Part shown: one piece after another, positions 46,500 to 55,353 of the stretch | Layout: each line of letters opens with the position of its first letter | How positions within the stretch are numbered: position 1 is the stretch's first letter | NCBI GenBank assembly: GCA_014529385.2 | Contig: CM043966.1 | Location: 144,876,711 to 144,940,710 of the forward strand | Origin: Adiantum capillus-veneris | Taxonomy: Eukaryota > Streptophyta > Polypodiopsida > Polypodiales > Pteridaceae | Reading direction: 5' to 3' | DNA length: 64,000 nucleotides | The notes under the pieces: generated by a model | Told to the model about the DNA's origin: nothing | What the model saw: only the letters and a program-made list of their open reading frames with translations | The model's database searches: none | Translations under genes and position numbers: made by a program

Positions 46500-47458
46500 A
46501 GCAGGTAGTAGGGTAGTGGTGGAATGAGAGGTTGGGGTGGTGGTTGTTGTTGTACAGGTGGTCGAAGGATATGGACCGGTGGGTTTGGCCCTGGTTGCCT
46601 AGGTGGTGGTGGTCTTGCTCTTGGCAGAGAGATCTAATTCTATCTCCCCCCTCTATTGAAATTATGCCTCCTTGGATGTGGGCAGTAGTACATTCCATGG
46701 CCGTCTTCCCCTCAATTGTAGCAGTGGTACTCTTGGTTCTGCCTTCGTTGTCCTCTTCCTTGTTCTGGATTCCTGACAGGTGCATGCCCTTGCTGCACCA
46801 GATGCACGGATAAACTCTCTAGTTGGGTGGTGATGGGACTCAGCAGGTCTTGCTGCTCTTCTTATGCCTCTTCCGGTTAGGCTCTATGATAGGCTGTTGC
46901 AGTCACTGGGGTTGGTCAGACCGAGCTTGTTTCCTTTGACTCGTTTACTCTTGCTTGCATGCGCAGCTTCTTGTCTTTAAGGCGGGCTACTTCTACTGCC
47001 AACTCATATGTTGGAGGAAACCTTCCCTTCACCTTCTCTCTAAGCGGCGACCATAGACCAGCAATGAAACGAAAATTAGACACTCCTTCGCCTTCCTCCA
47101 GTGAGACAACCCATCTCTTCCCTACGTCCACAAATTTGGACTCGTAGGTGGCATACTCTAGCAGACCTCCGTACTTTAATTCCGTCAGTAGCTGCCATAG
47201 ATTCTCCGAGGTTGTGCCTCCACCAAACCTCTTTACAAAAGTAGCCCTCAACAAATCCCATGCATTCTTGGTAGCCTGGGGCAATGCATTATACTAGGAC
47301 TTGGCTTCTACTTTCATCAGTAGAGGAAAAATTCGAAGTCGTGAAACGTTGTCAGATTTGTTGGAGACGACACAAGCAATGTCGAAATCATCCAAAAAGT
47401 TGGTGGTGAGATCTTCTCCCTTCTTTCCACTGAACGTGGGGAAAGAAACACTTGCCAT
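46500..47458 (-). pseudogene. G1 gag (capsid and zinc knuckle)
   Basis: The start ATG at 47458 gives MASVSFPTFSGKKGEDLTTN, then a stop near 47296. The capsid core (NAWDLLRATFVKRFGG, ELKYGGLLEYATYESKF, RFIAGLWSPLREKV) is open from 47284 to 46916. A frame-broken segment follows down to a zinc knuckle near 46720 reading CYN-stop-GEDGHGMYYC, in which the second cysteine codon is TGA. A Pro/Gln-rich tail ends near 46500. It is related to the G3 gag (MAFNFPDFSGK). Confidence 0.87.
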
Positions 47459-47736
47459 GGTAGTGACTCAGGAAATTACAAACCTTTTTATTTATTTTTA
47501 GATTAATGACAGATGCTTTTTATAGGGTTGGGTGGATTGGTTAAAACAGGATAAAGATAGAAACATTAAAGGAATGATGGTAATCCAATATTGGGAGAAT
47601 GATAGGTTTTGGGGAATTAAGGATTTCTCCTAGTACCGCCGCACCGAATATGTACACGATCTTTTTTTGGTAGAAGATTTTCCTATCTACATAGATATTC
47701 ACATGCATATGCTGCAGGAATCTGAACGGGAATTCT
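47459..47736 (-). other. G1 leader, part next to gag
   Basis: Between gag and the Copia-2 insertion. The minus strand carries QQEFPFRFLQHMHVNIYVDR and IVYIFGAAVLGEIL in one frame from the insertion point to about 47541. It may be the C-terminal end of the extra frame at 53287-54061. Confidence 0.5.
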
Positions 47737-47928
47737 TGTTGGGGTATAAAGCCCAATGTGGTCGCCCAGGTAAGTGGGCGGGCCACCAGGTATGTACACA
47801 TATTCTTTTGTAAAAACCTAATAAGAACTCACTATGCTCTACACATTACAGTAGAGCGAGTTCACCTTATCGCCGTGCTCTTCTTCTCACACTCTCTCTC
47901 GCGTCGCACTTCCGCTCGTACTCCTTCA
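47737..47928 (+). repeat. Copia-2 5' LTR (192 bp)
   Basis: TGTTGGGG...CTTCA. Pairs with 53095-53286 at 183 of 192 positions. Confidence 0.95.
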
Positions 47929-47930
47929 AC

Positions 47931-47944
47931 TGGTATCAGAGCTC
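47931..47944 (+). other. Copia-2 primer-binding site
   Basis: TGGTATCAGAGCTC, initiator Met-tRNA type, two bases after the 5' LTR. Confidence 0.93.
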
Positions 47945-49024
47945 AGATCGAGGCTCGGGGCAGCACTGCAGGAGGCTAGAGTCACCAGCTCAGATTGGAG
48001 TGAAATTCGACAGGCAAAGACACGGCCACAAATCTTGTGGGAGAGGCCGTAGGGCTTGGTGTGCTCAGAATTTCATTCTGAGGTCATATCGGTTACCGTT
48101 CGGCTTCGACAAAGTTCTGCGCAGGCCATTTTCGACTACGTGGTCTCAGCGGGTGCGGATCCGACTCTGCAAATTTGGGGTTTTCGGCCTACGACTGCAG
48201 GTGCTGAGGATATCGACACTCCCAGAGTGTTGATTTGTGGCTGTCTACACATCGAAGGAAGGCTCACAGTTCTTGGAGGCGTGTCACATACGACACGGGC
48301 GCATCTACACACAGACTATAGGCGACATCCACTAGTTCATCAGGTAGCTTGTGTTTGCTGCTTGATATTCCAGATTTTATCCTGACATTGCAGGTACTTC
48401 CACATGGGATGTATTGTCAGAGATGATGTATGTCTGTTGAGGGTTTGCTGGCTGTGAGTCACGCAGCAAACAACCGCCGCAGCGGTTACAACATATAGTG
48501 GGAAATTTGTGGATGTATGACTTTGTGGAAAATCTATGTATTGTTAGACTTACTACAGCCTTTGTTGAGGGTCGAGTGAGGTTTTATTGAGCTGGGGGAT
48601 TCTCGAATGTTGAGATCCTTTCGGTAATACAGGTCTTGGAAGAATCCCTCGAGCACCCTTAGATCGGCACCTAGGATGTATTGACTGTGAGTTAGACAGT
48701 TGGGATTGCATCTTTGCTTTACTGCCGTTGAGGCATTGTCGCAGTCTATGCTTACAGGACAGTGACAGGACAGTCAGACACAGTACAGGTGCAGGACAGG
48801 TTTACCCACAGCTTACAGTGTTAGAGAGACAGTTTTTTTTGAGCTGTTTTTGGTCTGTTTTTAGTACACCAAAGCCATTTTACAAAGGAGACTCTGCCAA
48901 AATTTCTGCAGAATCTGAAGCTTTCTTGGTTCATTTGACAGGTTGATATTGGTTCAGAGGTCAGTTTACAGGGGAAACTCTGCCGAATTTTTCCCAGGAA
49001 AGTAAACTACTATGAAGCGTAGCT
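47945..49024 (+). other. Copia-2 untranslated leader
   Basis: About 1.1 kb with no recognisable gene between the primer site and the gag ATG. An imperfect repeat of GGCAGAAACTCTGCC-like sequence occurs at about 48885-48915 and 48970-48995. Confidence 0.7.
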
Positions 49025-49567
49025 ATGGCTGGATCACAGGACACTGCTCTTTACAATATCAAGAAGCTGGATGGAACCAATTTCCCATTGTGGAAGAAGC
49101 AGATTTGGCACGTGTTGGTACAAGAGAAGCAGATAAAACCTATAAAGCTCAAGGGGATAAAACCAGAAGATATGGACGAAGATGAATGGAGCAAAATGGA
49201 TGAATTGGCACTTTCTACCATTATGCTGACTTTGGCAGAAAGCGTTTACTTCAATGTAGCAGACGAGATGTTGGCTTATCAAGCATGGTTAAAGCTGAGT
49301 GATCTTTATGAGAAGCAGAGTGCAGCTTCACAGGTATACTGGCTTAAGAAGCTTGTTGACTTGAAGATGAAAGAAGGGACACCTATGTCCAATCATCTGA
49401 ATGAATTCAACACAATCTATAGTCAGTTGTCAGCTCAAGGTGTCAAGTTTGATGAACCTGTTAGAGCTATGTTCCTGTTGATCACATTGCCGGAAAGTTG
49501 GGACATGTTTCGCACACCTTTGAGTAATTCTGCACCTCTAGATGGTTTGAACATAGCAGGTGTCTAA
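49025..49567 (+). pseudogene. Copia-2 gag
   Basis: The ATG at 49025 starts MAGSQDTALYNIKKLDGTNF, with the copia gag signature LDGTNFPLWKKQI, then QAWLKLSDLYEKQSAAS and MFLLITLPESWDMF. The frame meets TAA at 49565-49567 (after GLNIAGV). Codons after it continue as gag (GSLLTEATNRK), so the stop is likely a CAA-to-TAA change inside the polyprotein. It is same-frame with the segment from 49604. Confidence 0.93.
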
Positions 49568-49603
49568 GGAAGTCTGCTTACTGAAGCAACCAATAGAAAG
49601 ACA

Positions 49604-50770
49604 ATGGACAAAGGCAAAGGAACAACCTTAGTTGTCAGGGGAAGGACCAAAGAAAAGTACAAAGGTGGAAAGAGGAATCAGTCTCTTAGCAAGTCCCGCA
49701 GTGCTAAAGGCAAGAGTGACATAGAATGCTACCATTGTGGCAAGAAGGGTCACATGAAAAGAGACTGCAGAGAATGGAAAGCAGAAAAAGGCAAAGAGAA
49801 AGCTGAAGACCATGGTGAGAAGAACAAGTCCTCAGTGAAGATTCAAGAAATAAATGTGACAAACACTGTTGCAGAGGATGATAGTCTAGTGTCAGGAGAC
49901 ATCTACTTCTTCAAGAATACAATGGACTTAGCTCTTCTTACAGCATCTGATGGAAATGCACTGAGTGATTGGATTATAGACTCAGGGGCATCACTTCATG
50001 TGTCTCCAAACAAGGAGTGGTTTACCTCTTATGTGACTACTAAAGATCATGTTCGGCTAGGCAATAGGCAGACTTGTGAGATCTTAGGTGTTGGCGATGT
50101 TCAATTGAAGTTTCAGAATGGCTCTTCTTTCACGCTGAAGAATGTGAGACATGTTCCCGCAATTACAAAGAGCTTGATCAGCACAGGTTTACTTGATGAT
50201 GCTGGCTACGTCACCACTTTTGGACAGAACATGTGGAAGATATCCAAGGGTTCTATGACAGTAGCACATGGAGTAAAGTCTAGAGGACTTTACATGATCT
50301 ATGTATCAAATGTCTCTAAACATGTAATCAATGTAACCGAGCAGCCTAACATTTCTTTGTGGCATAGCCGGTTAGGACATATGTCCAAGAAGGGAATGGA
50401 AATCTTGTCTGGTTCTGGTTATTTGCCTGGCTTTTCATTTAATGATTTTGAATTCTGTGAACATTGTCTGTATGGTAAGCAAACACAACAGCCACATAAG
50501 CATAGAAGCAGTAGAAGAGATACACAGTTGGCACTTGTTCATAGTGATTGGTGTGGACCTATGCCTAACCTATCTCTAGGGGGAGCTTCTTACTTTATGA
50601 CATTTATAGATGATTACTCGAGGAAAGTATGGGTTTACTTTATCAAGCACAAGGATGAAGCGTTTAGTGTTTTCAAAACGTTTGTGACACTTGTGGAGAA
50701 TCAGAGTGGCAAGAAGCTTAAATGCTTACGCACTGACAATGGTGGAGAGTATGTTTCAAAGGCCTTTTAG
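49604..50770 (+). pseudogene. Copia-2 zinc knuckle, protease and integrase N-terminal half
   Basis: In order: zinc knuckle CYHCGKKGHMKRDC, protease active site WIIDSGASLHVS, integrase zinc site LWHSRLGHMS...CEHCLYGK, and catalytic Asp residues in VHSDWCGPM and LRTDNGGEYVS. It stops at TAG 50768-50770 (after SKAF). The next codons (DFCESKGIKRE) continue the integrase in the same frame, so this is a single nonsense change. Confidence 0.94.
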
Positions 50771-50848
50771 GACTTTTGTGAGTCAAAAGGTATAAAACGT
50801 GAACTTACTGCTCCTTATAGTCCTCCTCAAAATGGTGCTGCTGAGAGG

Positions 50849-53005
50849 ATGAATAGGACCATACAAGAGAAGGTCAGAAGTATGTTGTCTAATGCACAGC
50901 TGTCAAATGGGTTTTGGGCTGAAGCTGTATCAACAGCTGTTCATCTTGTAAATAGATCTCCTAGCAAGGTTTTGCAGAAGTATTCAGTGCCAGAGATGGT
51001 ATGGTCAGGCAAAATGCCCTCATACAAGCATCTCAGATTCTTTGGCTGTGATGCATATACTCACGTTCCAAAGGAATTTAGGAACAATCTTGAGCTAAAG
51101 AGTAGAAAGTGCATCTTTCTAGGCTATGGTAATTCTGGTGAGATGGGGTACAGACTTTGGGATCCTGAATCCAGAAAGGTTGTCCGCAACAATGATGTTC
51201 ACTTTAATGAATCCAAATATCATTCTAAACCAGAGAGGGTTGAGGAGATTAAAAGAGCTGTCTTCCAAGAAGATGGACCTGCACGTGCAAGACAAAATGT
51301 CAAGGCTCAAGAGGAGCAAGTACAGGATAGAGTGGAACCACAGGTTGGGGCTGAGCCTGAGCCACCTATTGTGCGTAGATCTAGACGTGTCACGCGACCT
51401 CCTGATAGGTTTGTTCCATCTATGAACTATGTCATGTTGACTGATTGCAATGAGCCTTCATGTTACAAGGAAGCAGTGCAAATGAAGGACTCCGAGAATT
51501 GGCAATTGGCCATGCAGTCAGAGATGACAACTCTGCATAAAAACAAGACATGGAAGCTAGTTAAATTACCACAGGGCAAAAAGGCTCTACCTTGTAAATG
51601 GATTTATAGGTATAAGATCACTGCTCATGATAGTCAGCCAAAGTACAAAGCAAGGCTTGTTGCCAAGGGCTTTAAGCAAGAACAAGCCATTGACTTTGAT
51701 GAAGTCTTCTCTCCGGTGGTCAAGATGACTACATTGAGATGCTTTCTTGCATTGGTTGCCATATTAGATTTGGTGTTGCACCAAATGGATGTCAAGACAG
51801 CGTTCTTGCATGGTGATTTAGATGTGGAAATTTACATGCAACAGCCAGAAGGGTTTGTTGAGAAAGGCAAGGAAGATTGGGTATGCCAGTTGTTAAAGAG
51901 TCTTTATGGCTTAAAACAATCACCGAGGGCATGGTACCATAAATTCCACAAGTTTATGCTTTCTCAACGCTACAAACGTAGTGAGTTCGATCACTGTCTA
52001 TATACAAATAAGGCTAAGGGTGGTAGTTGGCTGATCCTTATTTTGTATGTGGATGACATGTTGATTGCTGGCAAGCACTTGGAAGAAATTTCAGCTTTGA
52101 AGTCAAAGATGGCAAAATCGTTTGACATGAAAGACATGGGTGAGGCAAGTCATATACTTGGTATGCACATTGAGAGAGACAGATCAAAGAAGTTGATTTG
52201 GTTATCTCAAACAGAGTATATTGACAAGGTTTTGCAACGTTTCAATATGGATAAGGGAAAGGCACTGAGTGTTCCATTGCCACCATATGTGAAACTTAGC
52301 AAACAAGATTGTCCTGTGTCTGAGGAAGAACAGGCTGAAATGGATAAGATTCCATATGCGTCTACAGTGGGTAGTTTGATGTATGCAATGATTGCTACTC
52401 GCCCAGACATTGCATTTGCAGTGGGAGTAGTAAGTCGATACATGTCAAACCCATGCAAGAAACATTGGGAGGCAGTGAAAGGAATATTGAGATACCTGAA
52501 AGCTACAAAGAGTATGTGTGTATGCTATGGGAGTCAGGAGCTAAGTGTAAAGGGTTTTACAGACTCAGATTATGCAGGTGACTTAGACAACCGAAGGTCT
52601 ACGTCAGGGTATGTCTTTACATTGGCTGGTGGAGCAGTATCATGGCGTTCTAGATTACAAGATTGTGTTACTCAGTCTACTACAGAGGCTGAATATGTTG
52701 CAGCATCAGAGGCATGCAAAGAATCAATTTGGCTTAATCCACTAGTAACAGATTTGGGAATCAAAGAAGAGATGCCTGTGTTATATTTTGATAGTCAAAG
52801 TGCTATACAATTGGCTCGCAATCCAGTTTATCACTCAAAGACAAAGCATGTGGATGTGAAGTATCATTTCATCAGGGAAATGCTCGAGGATAAGCAACTT
52901 CAGCTTGTTAAAGTTCACACCACAGAAAATCTTGCTGATCTACTTACAAAAGGACTTCCCTCAGAGGGCTTTGCGCATTTTCGCAAGCAGTTAGGTGTAG
53001 GGTAG
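50849..53005 (+). pseudogene. Copia-2 integrase C-terminus, reverse transcriptase and RNase H
   Basis: The frame is open from just after the TAG at 50768 to 53005. The catalytic Glu of integrase lies in PPQNGAAERMNRTI, just upstream of the first Met. Reverse transcriptase has MDVKTAFLHGDL, LYGLKQSPRAWY and LYVDDMLIAG. RNase H has FTDSDYAGDLDNRRSTSGY, STTEAEY and FDSQSAIQLARNPVYHSKTK. All catalytic residues I checked are present, so the two nonsense codons are the only visible coding defects in this element. Confidence 0.94.
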
Positions 53006-53094
53006 TACATCACTTCTCTACATCTCTTGTATATTAGATTGTATAGTAGCTTCTCTCACACTTAAAGTACCACATTGGACTTTAAGTGGGAGGT

Positions 53095-53286
53095 TGTTGG
53101 GGTATAAAGCTCAATGTGGTCGCCCAGGTAAGTGGACGGGCCGCCAGGTATGTACACATATTGTTTTGTAAAAACCTAATAAGAACTCACTATGCTCTAC
53201 ACATTACAGTAGAGCGAGTTCACCATATCGTTGTGCTCTTCTTCTCGCACTCTCTCTCGCGTCACACTTCCGCTCGTACTCCTTCA
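53095..53286 (+). repeat. Copia-2 3' LTR (192 bp)
   Basis: Same length as the 5' LTR, preceded by the polypurine tract. Confidence 0.95.
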
Positions 53287-54061
53287 ATGCTGTCGGCCCA
53301 TTTTCCATCATGCACAGAGGGTGGAGTACTTACTTATACTCTTATCGTGCCAGTGTTGATGAGTCGGCACATCCACAGGAGGTCGTTGCTTTTCATGGGC
53401 TCTACCTTTCCTTCGTCGCTTAGCACGTACGAGGTGATGGCGATGCGTCTGACTACTCCTAGCCTCTTGGCTAGTAGCAATTGTAGATAATTTCCGTAGT
53501 CAACGTGTTGCATGAATTCCACTCCATTCAGCTGCAACTTCTCTCTAGCCCACTGGGTTTCACCCGTGGTGGAGTGCTTCTTCAGGGAGAGGAGGAAGAT
53601 CCTCTACCCGTCTTCCAAAATAGCGAGAACAGTAGCCGAACCACTCTTCCCTAGGACATGGGAATCTTCTACCACTTCTTCTTCAGGATTGTTGAAGTGG
53701 ACTGGTAGTACTCACATGCGTCGTGAAAATCCATAACCGACCTTTCGCCGCTTAGCTTCGGATGACTTCCTCTTTGGCAAGCTGGGTACAACCCCGCTTT
53801 CTGAGCTTGAAGCAGTTTCTTGGCCATATGCTTCTCCCTTCAGGGTCATGTGTTTCTAGACTGGCTTACCTTTTCCTTACATTTGGCTCGAGCCGCCCCT
53901 TTAGGCCATTTTGGAGTAAAGGTTATAACTTTGACTGCAGTTTCTTTAGGGAAAAGACGCCTCACCGTTTTCTTTCCGCCTTTGATGTGAATGGCTTCTT
54001 CATGATGAATGTCGATGTAGATGATTTCAGCCCCTTCGTTGCCTTCGTTGCTGGCACTCAT
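53287..54061 (-). pseudogene. G1 extra frame upstream of gag (ORF0/ORF1-like)
   Basis: Starts at 54061 with MSASNEGNEGAEIIYIDIHH and continues in broken frames. These include KKTVRRLFPKETAVKVITF, WAREKLQLNGVEFMQHVDYG and LLLAKRLGVVRRIAITSYVL. I recognise no protein family. An additional frame before gag is reported for Ogre-type Tat elements, and the second RNase H of G1 also points to that clade. Copia-2 interrupts it at 53286. Confidence 0.5.
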
Positions 54062-54082
54062 TGACAGTTTGTTTTGCGATTT

Positions 54083-54170
54083 AGAAGCCGTCGGGGTTCG
54101 AGGTTTTCTTTGCTCAAGTCATTTTGGTGCCCCCACTAAGAACCCCGAACCCCGACGGCCTCTAAAACCC
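54083..54170. repeat. Imperfect hairpin around a primer-site-like sequence
   Basis: TTTAGAAGCCGTCGGGGTTCG on the left pairs with CGAACCCCGACGGCCTCTAAA on the right with one mismatch. The loop contains TTTTGGTGCCCCCACTAAG, close to the TTTTGGTGCCCGCCACC that follows the G3 LTR. Confidence 0.75.
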
Positions 54171-54196
54171 TGAATGGCACGCCTCGAGCCTGTCAC
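54130..54196 (-). repeat. Last part of G1 LTR1, inverted
   Basis: The minus strand reads GTGACAGGCTCGAGGCGTGC followed by CATTC and GAGGCCGTCGGGGTTCGGGG. This corresponds to LTR2 40212-40275, precisely the piece missing from LTR1 after 36368. Confidence 0.85.
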
Positions 54197-54198
54197 AG

Positions 54199-55070
54199 TG
54201 TTGGGCACATTTCTGACACCCCGTTTTTTTTAAATTTGTACATACGAACATGATGCCCAATGTCAAAAGGGCGTGTGGGATTTCCTTTTGTGGGTTTTTT
54301 AGCTTGCTTTAGCAAGCACATGTACATGCACTGCAAGTCGCTAGTCTAGTGACAGCTGTCGGGCTACTGTAAGTGCCCGTGAGTGAGTTTTTTGAAGTGA
54401 GCCTTTTATATAACTAAAACTCATGTACAAACTAAAAAAAATTCAGCCAAAGATCATAAATTTTTAGGTTTTAGCTCGTTCTATCTCCTTGGTGCTCTTG
54501 GATGCAGTTTTTTGCCCCGACTAGCCTTCTCTACATGTAGTCGTGCTGGGACAGCTCTCTGTTCGCGTCAATTTTTCTCATTGGGGCGTATGGAATCAAT
54601 TTTAGTCATCTTCAAATTTCTCGCCTGTCATTTTTCAAGCTTTCTCTCAAGCTTTAAAGTGCCCCAATTGGAGTTGTGCTCATCAGGTTACGACTAGTTC
54701 TCTGAATGGTTATGGCTATGGCAGCCTAGTGGCAAATTGTGTGTAGACAGATTCGGAGGGCATGTATCTATGAATTGTGGAATTGATGTTGAAGTTGTGG
54801 GTTTGTGATGTTTGATTGTGAAAGGAGAGGCTCTTGTCTTCATATGCATTGGTCGGCGTGTGCTGTAAATCCATGCTTTGACAAGGTTTTGCTCCTATGT
54901 GACATAGTCACTTGGGTGGGCGACGGCTAGTAAATTCCCAAGGGTCTACTCCTATTGGACTTGTGGTGTTTCAAAAGGATTTTGTGAAGATTTTGGTGTC
55001 TTGTAGTTCTCTTTCAACGCTCTTGGGTGACATCGCTATAGAGGTGTTCCAGTTTGCTTGTTTCCCAACA
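54199..55070 (+). repeat. G3 5' LTR (872 bp)
   Basis: Perfect 7-bp terminal inverted repeats TGTTGGG/CCCAACA. A CTTTTATATAAC TATA-like stretch lies near 54405. Its last 245 bp recur inverted at 36369-36613. Confidence 0.88.
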
Positions 55071-55134
55071 GTGTTTTGGTGCCCGCCACCGAGGAATCGC
55101 TTCAAGTTACCTTCAGTTTACAGGTTTTGAAGAC

Positions 55135-55353
55135 ATGGCATTTAATTTTCCGGATTTTAGTGGAAAATCAAATGAAAGTTCTAAAGGTTTCATTGAGAGA
55201 ATGGAGTTTGCTTGCCTTCTTGCTGACAAGCAAGACCCAGTGTTGGTGCTACAAATCTTCTACTTCTGTTTGAAGGGAGATGCTAGGGAATGGTTAGAAG
55301 GCTACGAAAAAGGAGCTACAATCAGCCCAAACTCCTCAAGTCATGACTTATGA
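55135..55353 (+). pseudogene. G3 gag, N-terminal segment
   Basis: The ATG at 55135 gives MAFNFPDFSGKSNESSKGFI, then LADKQDPVLVLQIFYFCLKG and AREWLEGYEKG, the start of a Ty3 gag capsid. A 1-nt frameshift at an A/G run near 55307-55316 separates it from the next frame, where the natural continuation (QTPQVMTYEMV) lies. Confidence 0.85.

Larger units (their letters stand above)
47737..53286 (+). mobile_element. Copia-2: full-length Ty1/copia retrotransposon, older
   Basis: LTRs of 192 bp at 47737-47928 and 53095-53286 differ at 9 positions (4.7%) with no indels. The flanking 5-mers are ATTCT (47732-47736) and ATGCT (53287-53291), a target duplication with one change. The primer site TGGTATCAGAGCTC is at 47931-47944 and the purine tract AGTGGGAGGT at 53085-53094. 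The leader is long (about 1.1 kb). The polyprotein frame 49025-53005 is intact except for two in-frame stops. Confidence 0.96.
44262..54196 (-). mobile_element. G1, part B: inverted gag-to-RNase H body and LTR end
   Basis: Reading from 54196 downwards: the last part of a G1 LTR, a leader with a degraded extra frame, gag, protease, partial reverse transcriptase, RNase H and a second RNase H, ending at about 44262 in the lead-in to integrase. Copia-2 is nested at 47737-53286. The part-B end (GVCGGHFAL near 44280) fits the part-A integrase beginning at 36614. The LTR end at 54196 fits LTR1 at 36368. This is therefore most simply the missing body of G1. Confidence 0.8.
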
